A stretch of 64,000 bases of DNA. It comes from Paracentrotus lividus. Its lineage: Eukaryota; Echinodermata; Echinoidea; Camarodonta; Echinidae. The position numbers and the translations under genes are program-made. Location: positions 26,979,132 to 27,043,131 of the forward strand of contig CALNVZ010003433.1 in the NCBI GenBank assembly GCA_940671915.1, given 5' to 3'. Below are positions 39,501 to 46,145 of this stretch, one piece after another (within the stretch, counting starts at the first letter, position 1; every line of letters starts with the position of its first letter). Below the pieces are notes generated by a model. It was not told the origin of the DNA. It searched no databases and worked only from the letters and a program-made list of their open reading frames with translations.

Positions 39501-41777
39501 TAGCCGATGTTTTATTTTTTAGACCCCACATTTTATAAGTGGATTAATATTTACTATGTCATAAACTTTCAGAACTTGTGAAAAAAATAGGGTTTCGACC
39601 TTCCGGACGAGCTTTGGAGGATTCTAAAGACGTATGTTTTGTTATGTTTTTACGTTATTTGCCCCATTGACGCACGTGCGGAAATTGAAATTTCATGAGC
39701 GGCGTGCGTCCGTATGGTCGGCTGGAACGATTTAAATATACACAACAAAAAAGTAAGTCCCCCCCCCTAATAAAAACAATGTAACTTTTGAACGAGCTTG
39801 TTTTGAGTGCAATAATTTGGATGGAAGTTTTATCCATTTATTGAGTACCTTCTGTGAAAAAATGACATCGATCCCTTGAGAATGCATGAGTGATCAACGT
39901 TTAAAGCAAAAATGGACATTTTTCAAAAGTCACAAGGGTCATTTTGGAGCTGTAAAAATAACAATTTTGTAAATTTTCTTTTTACCTGTCTTTTAATTGT
40001 TTTTGGTGGATTTATCATGGAAAATTTGATCATCCAACACCAATCCCGATACTTTTCAACTATTTTTCAATGGATGAGTAAGCACAATTTTAAGAATTTA
40101 TGTTCAGGCCTCAAAAATGGTAAAATCCAATAATTCTATTCAAAATTGACATCAGATATTATCAATCAACATCATCAAAACATTTTGTGAGAAAATGAGC
40201 ACTATTCGTCGTGTCATGGACGAGTGAGCACACTTTAAAGGTGATTTTGTGACTTTTGTAAAGCAATTTTGCCTTTTACGTATGTTTTATTCATGCATGA
40301 CACAAAGGTTTTATCTCATTTTTGCACATACGTTAGTCGATGAGTTATTAACATAACCGCCAAACAATATTACTCAACACCTTTTTGTTAAAAAGTTCCA
40401 ATATGTTGATTTGGGGCTTGTTTTTTTTCTTCGAGATTGTACACAATGTCAATGGAGAGGAAATCAAAATTTTAACAAAAATTGAAATTCGGCTTAATTT
40501 CATCGATGATTTTTGTTAATTCTACTGGGAGTTTTTTCACGAAACTTGGCACACAACTTCAGGGTAGTGTTAACTAACAGGAACAAACGCTAAATTGAGA
40601 ATCTGATAAGGCACGGGGTGGGGCCAAAGCTCTGAAATTCTTTCTTATTCTTTCAATATTTTTCTAAATAACTTCTGCTCGCTGAAGCATAAAACACTAC
40701 GGAATTTTCGTGAACTCGATCAAATGAACCATCCAAGAAGGTCTGTGACAATTATCGAAAGTAAGCGATTGAATTTTAGTCCGCAAACGAAAAAAATGGC
40801 TTTTCACGTATCACGTGTTCATTGAAGCGTGAATTTTTAATAAAATGCCAATAGCATCATTTGAAAAAAATTATTTGACACAAATATCACAAAAAATGTT
40901 GATAAAATGATTTTATTAACACAAACGGAACAATACTACCTAAGAAATTTGAAAATATCTCCTTTTTTGTTCTTATACAGTGTTCATTCAACCGTGAATT
41001 GATGGATATTGTTTAAAATACTCTTCCAGATTGCATATTCCTTCATAATCAATATTTTTTAAAGTAAAAATTTTTGTAAAAAAATGCAGTTTTTACAAAT
41101 TTTTACCTCATGTTCATCCAACCGTGAAATTTAATGCAAAAGTCATTTAGTGGTGTTAGAAATTAAGTGCAAAAACCCTTCTGAACAACATTATTTGTTA
41201 AAAAGCTTCAATTTGTTCCAATATTATTGAATTAAAGTTTATGAAACTAACCTTGTGACTTCAAAAAGTGACATTTTTTGCCTTTTAAACTGTGCTCATT
41301 GAAGCATGACTTAACGAATTTCAGTAAAATTCATTAAAATGGAAGCTGATAAAATTACCTACAAGTACATGTAATAAAATTCGCAAAAATCCTCTTGGAT
41401 CAAAAGTTACATCATTTTGATTAAGGGGGGACTTACTTTTTTTGTTGTGTATATATAGAAACTTTTAAGAGAATTGTCTAAATTGCCAATCAAGAAAAAA
41501 ACCCGGAATTTTACGCGATTTACAAAGTGCGCGCAGAACGCGCGAACGGGCGCGGAAATTTTCAAAATTCTTGAAATCGCCTGAAACATACTTTGTATGA
41601 ATATGGGGTGATTTTGAGCATTTTTAGATTTTGACACACCGGTTTTTGAAAATTTATCAAATAGGCTGTCGAATTATTTTTGGTTAGGAAAATGACACTC
41701 TTCAATTTGAGACCAGCCACGATTCATTTGGCCACAATTTTTGACGCCAACGATTAGGTCGGCACTTAACAAAAAAA

Positions 41778-41830
<53 letters not shown>

Positions 41831-42507
41831 ATTTGCAATTGATGGTGTATCCAACTCTGAAAAGATAATTGGGGGTTGCCGTTGATCCTGAAGAATTATT
41901 CAGGATTTTGTGTAGGCATGTTTTTGGCCAAAAACAAAATTGACAAAATTCGCGTGCGCGTAGTTTTAACTTGAACAGACGATCATTTCGTTATAAATAG
42001 TCTAAACATAGTGTTTATGGTGTCAAATTGTTGTGAATATTATCAAGATTCCTTTAAGAGCAAAAAATTGATGATCTGATACTGCATTCTTCCCCGACGC
42101 GCATAAATGCACGCAAAATCGTGCGCGCGCATTTTTTCTTGAAATGCTTAAAATGACCTGAAACGTACTCTAAATTGGCCAAAAGGGGATTTGAACATTT
42201 GCCCGCGCGTAATTCCTTAATGCGCGTACTTACGCGAGCGCATTATGTTCTAAAAGATGCGCTTCAATTTAAAGTTTATGTGTACTAAATATGATTAATC
42301 AATGATTATTATTTATGAAGTTATGATTGATAATGTGATTTTACAAAATGGCGTCTAGATGACGTCACATTATGCTAATGACCTAGAAAAGATTTCAGTG
42401 CTCATATTTTATGATGATCTATCATTGCTGAAAATTTGAAATGTTTTAATGTATTATTTTTGGAGTTATCGTGTCTACAAGAATTGTACAGGAGAATAAA
42501 AAAATAA

Positions 42508-42561
<54 letters not shown>

Positions 42562-43532
42562 GGACAATTACAAGAGGTGATATGTACATACGTACATACC
42601 ACCTAACTATGCATTGCATGAGCTATTTTGAGAGCAAAGTATACCATATTGTACAGGAATTTGATCTAACTACGCTTTCGAATTGACAAAAGTGACAGTG
42701 CTTTTTCTTTCCTTTGCAATACGTTATTCATATTTTTGTAAAATTCAGACTCTTAGCGTACTTCTTCAGAGCGAACATTTCTTTGAAAAGGTAGTAAGAA
42801 AATAAAGTGAAAAACCGTGCAAAAGTCTATGGACGCGTTAGCTTTGGGTAGAATGGTAGCGCCCTCTATCCATTAGGTTTACAACTAGAATTGATATGTT
42901 CAAATCGGATCGGAAATGGGGCTTAACATGAGAGGGCCGTTTCTCCTACCAAAGATGAAGTTCTGGGGAAAGTTAACCGTTTGGAATTTAATGAGCGGAA
43001 TTTTTTTTTTTGGAACAAATATATTTTGGCAGTTATATTTCTTGTTTATTTTGTGTAAAATATTTTTACAAATATTTATTTAATTATCACATTCATTATT
43101 CAATCACATTATTAATTAATTGTTATTAATCATTGAAATTTATATATTAAACTAACGCTATAATTTCACTCAGCCCAAGGAAATTAAAGTATATTAAAGT
43201 GAAAAGTATGTGGTGTGCTATGTATATGTTGTTGACTTTACTACTCCAAATGAAATAAGATTATCTTGATATTATGGTATTTCGTAGATGACGACACATA
43301 TGATGACTTGGACGATGACATTGAAGACGATGATGATGACGATGAGGATGAGGATGCTGATGACAAAAGCGACCCGGATTGTGACTCGGTGGTGGATGGA
43401 ATCGACGACTCAAAGGTTCCGAAGTCCGTCATCGCCATAATAGTGATCATCATCATTATCATCATAATCGTTATCATCGTCGTTGTTGTTTGTTACAGAC
43501 GCAAGAAAACTGGGGAGACGGGAAAGGCATAA
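6606..43532 (+). CDS. Gene A, whole model: discoidin-YWTD-kringle-EGF receptor
   Basis: This is a thirteen-exon model in which every junction matches in phase. Exons are 6606-6657 (signal peptide), 14862-15049, 18716-18880 and 19338-19485 (discoidin), 20332-20577, 21003-21162, 22407-22525 on the minus strand and 34141-34434 (YWTD propeller), 35413-35652 (kringle), 36177-36301 (linker), 37601-37726 (EGF), 38207-38449 (two EGF), and 43288-43532 (Asp-rich stalk, membrane helix, tail, stop). The product would be a type I surface protein with ligand-binding modules outside and a very short basic tail. Discoidin domains bind lipids, glycans or proteins; YWTD propellers with EGF modules bind ligands in LDL-receptor relatives; kringles are binding modules. 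I know no named protein with this order. Lesions sit in three exons, and one exon is inverted. Confidence 0.65.
6986..7426 (+). mobile_element. TTAA-flanked short inverted-repeat element, copy 1
   Basis: The element is bounded by TTAA at 6982-6985 and 7427-7430. Its ends are complementary (AGGGATTAAGTAG... and ...TACTGCATCCCT). A near-identical copy in the same orientation lies at 34698-35140. There is no coding capacity. The TTAA duplication is typical of piggyBac-mobilised non-autonomous elements; that assignment is inference. Confidence 0.65.
7440..8974. repeat. Dispersed repeat block with GGCGCC and GCGCGAAGCGC words
   Basis: The block starts at CCAGGATTTCGCCACC and contains a C-run, a long T-run (about 7612-7654) and repeated sentences built on TTTGGCGCCCCTAAGTTTA. 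Palindromic words of the type GCGAGCGCGAAGCGCGA occur near 7746, 8122 and 8630. Two subunits (about 8040-8130 and 8500-8645) are near copies. Similar sequence appears at 15.6-17.4 kb and 47.6-48.0 kb. It has no coding potential and is probably a non-autonomous element family. Confidence 0.55.
8975..9074. other. Assembly gap (100 N)
   Basis: One hundred unresolved bases, a conventional fixed-size gap inside intron 1 of gene A. Confidence 0.99.
9075..10227. other. Intron sequence with one unrecognised ORF
   Basis: The stretch 9080-9170 is unusually GC-rich. An open frame of 126 codons spans 9523-9903 on +, with no domain, splice context or codon pattern I can name, so it is probably chance or a mobile-element remnant. 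There is a T-run at about 10102-10123. Confidence 0.35.
10228..10405 (+). mobile_element. CAGGGGCCGCGG inverted-end element, copy 1
   Basis: It begins CAGGGGCCGGCGGAGC and ends GCTCCGCGGCCCCTG, with TTAA next to each end. The interior has G-run and C-run tracts and the sentence TCAGCCAACGTGTACAA. It is related to the element at 57227-57402 and to a partial copy at 11866-12020. Confidence 0.6.
10406..12609. other. Intron 1 sequence with low complexity and local duplications
   Basis: A pyrimidine-rich tract lies at about 10690-10890, with a G-run at 10927. The segments at about 11160-11400 and 11560-11800 are diverged tandem relatives: both carry ATTACAAATGAACAAA-like sequence, a T-run and CAATATTTTCT. 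At 11866-12020 there is a truncated relative of the CAGGGGCCGCGG element. No exon was recognised. Confidence 0.45.
12610..12960 (+). repeat. CTAGTCGGTC-palindrome repeat family, copy
   Basis: It has a cluster of GACCTAGTCGGTCGCGTC and GACGGACTAGC words, then a conserved segment with CCCCTGACA, GGTAGTTTACCATCATC and a terminal CATACCCTA. The same segment occurs inverted at about 14465-14755, in noisy form at 32650-33010, and the palindromic words recur at 53380-53570. The open frame over 12323-12718 is not supported as a gene. Confidence 0.5.
14465..14755 (-). repeat. CTAGTCGGTC-palindrome repeat family, inverted copy
   Basis: Reverse complement of the segment at 12610-12960: CATACCCTACGGGGTACC at one end, CCCCTGACA in the middle and ACTAGCTTTAAGTAGTCGG words at the other. 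Confidence 0.5.
14862..15049 (+). CDS. Gene A exon 2: discoidin domain, N-terminal part (lesioned)
   Basis: The exon lies between ACATAG and a GTAAAA donor, phase 1 to 0. In pieces of all three frames it encodes hallmark discoidin words: GLPMVVPL, then GMESGTI, then PDSSLSA, then NHGPD.ARL, and SDISTAGIQ running straight into VDLSNYYI of the next exon. F5/8 type C domains usually open with PLGMESG.I.D and place a VDL strand about a third in. At least four one-base indels are needed, and TAG, TAA and TGA interrupt the 3' half. The indels sum to zero, so exon length stays phase-consistent. Either the gene is decaying or this stretch has uncorrected sequencing errors; the noisy inverted copy nearby favours the latter. 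Confidence 0.6.
15050..18715. other. Intron with GCGCGAAGCGC-type repeats
   Basis: Repeated words TTTTCGGCTCGCGCTTCGCGCTCGC, or parts of them, occur around 15610, 15680, 15955, 16015, 16090, 17230 and 17325, each in an AT-rich frame mentioning CAATTTTCGCTTAA or CAATTTCAGCTTAA. A T-run is at 15927-15948 and C-runs at 17777-17800. The open frame at 17993-18316 consists of TACGAAA/TTTCGTA inverted words and I do not treat it as a gene. No exon was recognised. Confidence 0.45.
18716..18880 (+). CDS. Gene A exon 3: discoidin domain, middle part (lesioned)
   Basis: Starts after ATGAAG in phase 0 with [19 protein letters not shown] and ends [11 protein letters not shown]. Those are the VDL strand, the VAT.GR loop and the strand before the VFQGN turn of discoidin domains. 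Between them the frame slips three times. Removing one T after TGG, one T after ATCAAC and one A after TCATAC would reopen the motifs VNCFQI and STDGTSFSY. The total change is three bases, so the ends stay in phase. No GT follows AAG at 18881, where one G appears to be missing. The pattern of single-base insertions fits raw long-read error better than ordinary decay. Confidence 0.6.
19338..19485 (+). CDS. Gene A exon 4: discoidin domain, C-terminal part
   Basis: Between CTTGTAG and GTAAGT, phase 0 to 1 and fully open: [20 protein letters not shown], then [20 protein letters not shown], then ELYG. These are the standard closing strands of a discoidin (F5/8 type C) domain: VF.GN.D..T...N.L, RY.R..P..W and LR.E.YG. 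The Cys that usually follows the final Gly is replaced by Gln. Together with exons 2 and 3 the domain length is about 150 residues, normal for the family. Confidence 0.85.
19486..20331. other. Intron between discoidin and YWTD exons
   Basis: No exon or RNA gene seen. Part of the left arm of the inverted repeat; the GGAAGCATTGGGGGAAGGGA segment near 20105 has a clear reverse copy near 25205. Confidence 0.5.
20332..20577 (+). CDS. Gene A exon 5: YWTD propeller, first blades
   Basis: A 246-nt phase 1-1 exon (TTTAG acceptor, GTTAGT donor), open throughout: [20 protein letters not shown], then [20 protein letters not shown] and [10 protein letters not shown]. The alternation of 'VFFVD...IFYADI' and '[12 protein letters not shown]....I.R...' is that of LDL-receptor class B (YWTD) repeats, with FFVD and IWTQ at the YWTD position. 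These repeats form a six-bladed beta-propeller. It joins exon 4 in phase 1. Confidence 0.75.
21003..21162 (+). CDS. Gene A exon 6: YWTD propeller blade
   Basis: Phase 1 to 2, between AAACAG and GTAAGA. Open: [20 protein letters not shown], then [16 protein letters not shown] and [12 protein letters not shown]. '[14 protein letters not shown]' is a canonical YWTD-type strand pair and '[11 protein letters not shown]' matches the I.R..LDGS...L consensus. The next exon must start in phase 2. None does on the + strand until after the inverted repeat, but one does on the minus strand at 22525. Confidence 0.75.
21163..22406. other. Intron and repeat-arm boundary
   Basis: 21230-21370 has degenerate GTCTAAT(T/C)CCA words, a family also seen at 55.87-56.24 kb. 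21400-21880 is a dispersed repeat related to 59440-59810 (ACTTTCAAGT...CGC, AAAGAAAAACAAAAGGT). The left arm of the inverted repeat ends near 21890. 22000-22220 is the start of the unduplicated spacer. Confidence 0.45.
22407..22525 (-). CDS. Gene A exon 7 on the opposite strand: YWTD blade
   Basis: Read on the minus strand, between GTTAG and a GTAGCA donor, there is a 119-nt exon, phase 2 to 1: [19 protein letters not shown], then [15 protein letters not shown] and KRNPQG. It completes the broken Gly codon at the end of exon 6 and ends in the phase needed by exon 8. In sequence it supplies exactly the missing propeller part: strand, [16 protein letters not shown] and the lead into CLYWV. It lies in the ~900-bp spacer between the arms of the inverted repeat. 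Its reversed orientation is therefore either a real inversion or an assembly flip. Confidence 0.65.
22526..22789. other. Rest of spacer between inverted-repeat arms
   Basis: AT-rich, with a G-run at about 22766. No other exon on either strand. Confidence 0.45.
22790..33579 (-). repeat. Right arm of giant inverted repeat (noisy copy)
   Basis: Reverse complement of 14050-21890 with very frequent substitutions and indels, about as diverged over exon segments as over introns. For example, the copy of exon 5 near 24680-25060 has lost its frame but keeps words such as GAATCCTTCG and GTCATGATTCCA. It is about 2.9 kb longer than the left arm. Part of the excess is an inserted repeat around 30.8-31.03 kb. 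It ends at a 25-N gap. No gene in it can be trusted. Confidence 0.75.
30815..31025 (+). repeat. A-rich-tailed repeat inside right arm
   Basis: Starts near CTATGCTCTTTTAGGTTCC and ends in an AAATAAA-type tail. Its reverse-complement relative is at 62020-62230. It looks like the 3' end of a non-LTR retroelement. No counterpart is seen in the left arm at the matching place. Confidence 0.55.
33580..33604. other. Assembly gap (25 N)
   Basis: Exactly 25 N at the end of the noisy inverted arm. As I recall, some long-read gap-filling software writes fixed 25-N marks for overfilled gaps; applying that here is inference. Confidence 0.95.
33605..34140. other. Intron before exon 8
   Basis: Contains a relative of the 5930-6060 block near 33770-33870. 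No exon before 34141. Confidence 0.5.
34141..34434 (+). CDS. Gene A exon 8: YWTD propeller, last blades
   Basis: A 294-nt phase 1-1 exon (CTACAG acceptor, GTAAGT donor), fully open: [20 protein letters not shown], then [19 protein letters not shown], then [10 protein letters not shown] and [14 protein letters not shown]. Two clear YWTD-type strands are visible (CLYWVNA..IIERYD and VFYWVDS..GGIGYI), giving the closing blades. It follows the minus-strand exon 7 in phase and leads into the kringle exon. Confidence 0.8.
34435..35412. other. Intron with nested foldback element and TTC microsatellite
   Basis: 34570-34680 and 35150-35225 carry GAGACGTCTC-type words (family at 55.16-55.46 kb) interrupted by the TTAA element at 34698-35140. 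A (TTC)n-rich tract at about 35340-35405 forms the polypyrimidine stretch before exon 9. Confidence 0.55.
34698..35140 (+). mobile_element. TTAA-flanked short inverted-repeat element, copy 2
   Basis: Same element as 6986-7426, same orientation, with TTAA at 34694-34697 and 35141-35144. It appears inserted inside a GAGACGTCTC repeat. Confidence 0.65.
35413..35652 (+). CDS. Gene A exon 9: kringle domain (one base short)
   Basis: After TGCTAG in phase 1: CSDPSG...[17 protein letters not shown], then [20 protein letters not shown] and NPD. One frame over it continues [17 protein letters not shown]. These are hallmark kringle elements: RGT...T..G..C, TP.NYPN.GL..NYCRNPD, WCYTT and EYC, with six cysteines. 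One base is missing near 35588; adding one would give a phase 1 to 2 exon ending AGG AG before GTTACC, which fits the linker exon. As it stands the frame stops at 35684. Kringles are triple-disulphide binding modules of about 80 residues, and the length here is normal. A kringle between a YWTD propeller and EGF modules is unusual. Confidence 0.7.
36177..36301 (+). CDS. Gene A exon 10: Thr/Pro/His-rich linker
   Basis: Between TTTGTAG and a weak GTTAAA donor there is an open phase 2 to 1 stretch: [20 protein letters not shown], then [20 protein letters not shown]. It has no fold signature; its composition suggests an extended, possibly O-glycosylated spacer. Support comes from phases that match the kringle exon on one side and the EGF exon on the other. 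Confidence 0.5.
36302..37600. other. Intron with CA microsatellite
   Basis: (CA)n at about 36509-36567. Repetitive CACTC/GAGTGAA words at 36570-36800 may form a small foldback element (AAGAGTGAA against TTCACTCTT). No exon. Confidence 0.5.
37601..37726 (+). CDS. Gene A exon 11: EGF-like domain
   Basis: Phase 1-1, open: [20 protein letters not shown], then [19 protein letters not shown] and MCQ. Six cysteines in EGF order, with the C.C..GYELT..G..C ending typical of EGF modules that follow YWTD propellers in LDL-receptor relatives. ATTTAG acceptor, GTATGA donor. Confidence 0.85.
37727..38206. other. Intron
   Basis: No exon or repeat of note. A GGTTTAGGGTT word near 37910 is isolated. Confidence 0.5.
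38207..38449 (+). CDS. Gene A exon 12: EGF plus calcium-binding EGF
   Basis: A 243-nt phase 1-1 exon (CACCAG acceptor, GTACGT donor) holding two EGF modules without an intron between them. First: [20 protein letters not shown] and [15 protein letters not shown]. Second: [20 protein letters not shown], then [17 protein letters not shown] and VTC. The second has the full calcium-binding signature (D-x-N-E-C, then a Tyr/Phe in F.YCTC, with Asn for beta-hydroxylation in [10 protein letters not shown]). Two modules fused in one exon suggest loss of an intron. Confidence 0.88.
38450..39740. other. Intron 12, first part
   Basis: C-run at 38558-38577. No exon or element assigned; AT-rich with several A-runs. 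Confidence 0.45.
39741..41449. mobile_element. TA-flanked transposon with ~55-bp inverted ends
   Basis: The left end CACAACAAAAAAGTAAGTCC and the inverted right end match over about 55 bp with few differences, and TA flanks both ends. The interior has no transposase but repeats of a TG(C/T)TCATTGAAGC(A/G)TGA-like word, forward in the right half (about 40816, 40982, 41110, 41288) and inverted in the left half (about 39885, 40073, 40222). Right-end relatives lie at about 49025-49190 and 53570-53716. TA duplication suggests a mariner/Tc1-type or similar family; inference. Confidence 0.65.
41450..43287. other. Intron 12, last part
   Basis: Two very long A-runs (about 41780-41826 and 42509-42559), several CGCGCG words at 41525-42245, and no exon. 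Polyadenylate runs this long may be collapsed or inaccurate. Confidence 0.5.
43288..43532 (+). CDS. Gene A exon 13: acidic stalk, membrane helix, tail, stop
   Basis: Starts in phase 1 after TTTCGTAG, directly compatible with exon 12. It encodes a stalk of about 40 residues dominated by Asp and Glu ([20 protein letters not shown]), then [20 protein letters not shown], then [20 protein letters not shown] and TAA. That is one ~24-residue Ile/Val membrane helix with a KVPK entry and a CYRRKK stop-transfer, giving type I topology with a tail of about 12 residues. The same helix and tail occur, frame-broken, at 2558-2865. Asp-rich stalks may bind calcium or keep the ectodomain extended. Confidence 0.85.
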
Positions 43533-44053
43533 AAGGGAAGCCTTAGTCCCCTAAAAGGGGGATTGCAAGTTTGTGGACGAATGCAATAATTTGAGTTTTT
43601 TGGCCCTACCGTGCATGTAATATTGTGTCAAGATGAAAACATGAAAATCCATTTCCTTAGTTTGAAAAGTGGATCAAGACCATTTTAAAAATAAACTCTA
43701 CATTTATATATTTTCTGTTACACTATTCATGTATACAACAGAATATCATAAATTCGCACCTATTATTCTGTCATATACGCTTTATTTTGTATGTTTTATA
43801 TAGAGAAAACATCGTTATTTTATATCTTCTTCTGTGTTACGCTTTAGTCATAATCTTTTAAATCACTGCATTCTGAACATTTGAGAGGCAATGTGTTGTT
43901 ACTGTAATACGTAGGATTACTTCGCGTCCTATAGATCATTTCATCAAAGCAGATGCAAAGTTTAAATCGAAGAAATTATCCTATTCACCATGTTCACATT
44001 GTTTACATTCTTTAACCCAGTGCATATTATACATGTTATACGTTCAAAATGAA
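43533..44053. other. 3' untranslated region and downstream flank of gene A
   Basis: Polyadenylation signal AATAAA at 43690-43695, about 160 bp after the stop. No other gene. The 12 bp GTTCAAAATGAA at 44042-44053 is the left target-site copy of the retroelement that follows. Confidence 0.6.
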
Positions 44054-44093
44054 TAAATCCATGAATATTATGATTCATCCAGTAGAATTGACA

Positions 44094-44330
44094 ATATTAG
44101 TCCGTTATGAATCTTTTACTGGAAATGAAGAGAAATTGTAAATATAAACTTACAATTTTCCGAACTCGCAACGTTTCACCAGCTGCTGCTGGCTTCATCA
44201 GGCGAATGAGACTCCAAAACGTCTTTCCAAGCGACTTGGCACCGAAATCAGTCTACCGTATCGTCACTTGGTTCACCAGGGGCGGGAATATTAGTCACGT
44301 GAGAGACGGCTTGGAACTTCCCGTAGAATC
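44094..44330 (-). repeat. Left inverted terminal repeat of Penelope-like element
   Basis: Reverse complement of 46106-46342. It contains the antisense hammerhead-like core and a short frame that is only a by-product of the repeat. Confidence 0.85.
44174..44201 (-). ncRNA. Hammerhead-ribozyme-like core, left repeat, antisense
   Basis: Minus-strand copy of the core described at 46235-46262: CTGATGA, hairpin, GAAAC. It lies antisense to the reverse-transcriptase frame. Confidence 0.4.
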
Positions 44331-44360
44331 ACAGCGGAGGAGAGAACGGCGTTAGAGGAT

Positions 44361-46145
44361 TTGGCGAAAAACAAGGACATCGCCATTGTTCCAGCGGACA
44401 AAGGAAGGTGCGTAGTGGTTCTGAATAAAGGTGATTACGAGGATAAATGTTGGGATTTGTTGAAGGACAAGAATACCTATCGCCAGATTAATTACAATCC
44501 TACAAACGGCTATAGGAAGAAGACCTGCACTTTCATTAATTCTCTTCACACCAGTGGTAACATCAGTGATGAATTGAAAAGACACCTCACCCCGGCCACT
44601 GAACCCACTGTACCGGCTTTCTATGGTCTACCGAAGATTCACAAACCAGCTCCTATCCCGGTCCGGCCGATTGTAAGTAGCATTGATTCTGTTACGTACA
44701 ATTTAGCCAAGTTAGTTGCACGAATTCTGGGCCCCTTGGTCGGCAACACCAAACATCATATCCAGAACACGGAAGATTTTGTTGAGGAGCTTAAAACGGT
44801 AAATATAGATGAGAATGAAACAATTGTATCTTTTGATGTAAGTGCCTTGTTTACTTCCATCCCAGTTGCCGACGCAATCACCGTAGTTCGTCAATGTTTG
44901 GCTGACAACGACAGCTGGAAAGACCGTACCAATTTAAGCGTTGACCAAGTCGTAGAGGCTGTTTCCACTTGTTTGCACACCACATATTTCTCGTTCAAGG
45001 GAGTGCATTATATTCAGCAACATGGATGTGCCATGGGCTCCCCTGTCTCGCCCATAGTAGCTAATCTCTACATGCAGGACTTTGAACAGAAAGCAATTGC
45101 GAGTTATTCAGGCATCAAACCGCGAACCTGGTTGAGATACGTGGACGATACTTTTGTCATCATTCATCAGTCGGAAGTACACGACTTTTTCGACCACATC
45201 AACAACCAAGACTCTCACATCAAGTTCACACAGGAAGCCTGTAAGGACAATAAACTTGCGTTCCTTGATTGCGAGGTGCAGATAGTGGAAGGCGGACGAT
45301 TGGATTTCCGAGTTTATAGGAAACCGACTCATAACAACCAATACTTGCACTTCAATTCACATCACCCCTTAGTGCACAAACTCTCAGTGATAAGGACACT
45401 GTTTCACCGAGCAGACAACGTAGTCAGTAAACCGGAGGAAAAATCGACTGAAAAAGAGAACATCACCAGCTCCCTTGGCAAGTGTGGCTACCCCGATTGG
45501 GCGTTTCAGAAAGCCACTCGCCCCAAGCAACCGTGTCGTGAGATACCTTCAGAAGAGGAGTCGATCACGCAGAGAGACCAGTCGACCACTCCGTCTAACC
45601 AGCCAAACACTACGACAGCCCAACCTCGTCGTAGAAGGACACTGGTTACTATCCCCTACGTTGCTGGTCTGTCAGAAAGGATCAGCCGTACCTTTGGCCG
45701 GTTTGGCATTTCTACATCACACAAGCCTCACCGAACACTGAGACAACTCTTGGTCCACGTTAAAGACCAACCTGTCAAGGAGAAAAAGCGGAACTTGGTG
45801 TATGGTATCAGATGCGAACAAAACGAGTGCAAAGATTTCTACATTGGTGAAACCCAACAATCATTAAGAGCTCGTATGAACCAACATCGCAAATCTACTG
45901 GTTTCGCAGCCATTCCCGAGTCAGCGGTGTACACCCATCTTAATACCACTGGACATTCTTTCAACAACAAGGACGTGGTTATCCTAGACAGAGAAGGCAG
46001 GTGGTTCGAGAGAGGTGTAAAGGAAGCTATCTGGGAGAGAGTAGAGCAGCCCAGTTTGAATCGGAGAGGAGGTTTACGGTTTCAGTTATCTCACGCCTGG
46101 GACCGGATTCTACGGGAAGTTCCAAGCCGTCTCTCACGTGACTAA
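44361..46145 (+). CDS. Penelope-like reverse transcriptase/GIY-YIG endonuclease
   Basis: An open frame of about 594 codons is usually counted from TTG at 44361, but it is open back to 44295 inside the left repeat (TAEERTALEDLAKNKDIAIV continues to PADKG), with no ATG. RT motifs: FDVSALFTSIP (catalytic Asp, about residue 155), GCAMGSPVSPIVANLY (about 225), RYVDDTFVI (catalytic DD, about 260), NKLAFLDCEV. Then RVYRKPTHNNQYLHFNSHHP, a GYPDWAF linker and a C-terminal GIY-YIG nuclease with LVYGIRCEQNECKDFYIGET and SLRARMNQHRKS. Family proteins are longer at the N-terminus, so this copy is truncated. Translation ends inside the right repeat. Confidence 0.92.
   Translation: MAKNKDIAIVPADKGRCVVVLNKGDYEDKCWDLLKDKNTYRQINYNPTNGYRKKTCTFINSLHTSGNISDELKRHLTPATEPTVPAFYGLPKIHKPAPIPVRPIVSSIDSVTYNLAKLVARILGPLVGNTKHHIQNTEDFVEELKTVNIDENETIVSFDVSALFTSIPVADAITVVRQCLADNDSWKDRTNLSVDQVVEAVSTCLHTTYFSFKGVHYIQQHGCAMGSPVSPIVANLYMQDFEQKAIASYSGIKPRTWLRYVDDTFVIIHQSEVHDFFDHINNQDSHIKFTQEACKDNKLAFLDCEVQIVEGGRLDFRVYRKPTHNNQYLHFNSHHPLVHKLSVIRTLFHRADNVVSKPEEKSTEKENITSSLGKCGYPDWAFQKATRPKQPCREIPSEEESITQRDQSTTPSNQPNTTTAQPRRRRTLVTIPYVAGLSERISRTFGRFGISTSHKPHRTLRQLLVHVKDQPVKEKKRNLVYGIRCEQNECKDFYIGETQQSLRARMNQHRKSTGFAAIPESAVYTHLNTTGHSFNNKDVVILDREGRWFERGVKEAIWERVEQPSLNRRGGLRFQLSHAWDRILREVPSRLSRD

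Noticed and set aside
42402..42686. Lys/Phe-run frames at the poly-A tract
   Set aside because: Produced by a homopolymer of about 50 A; not coding.
43241..43477. Ser-rich minus-strand frame
   Set aside because: Shadow of the GAT/GAC Asp-rich coding repeat of gene A exon 13.
44107..44355. Short frame repeated at both ends of the Penelope-like element
   Set aside because: It is the antisense reading of the terminal repeat (also at 46027-46329 on minus), not a conserved protein.
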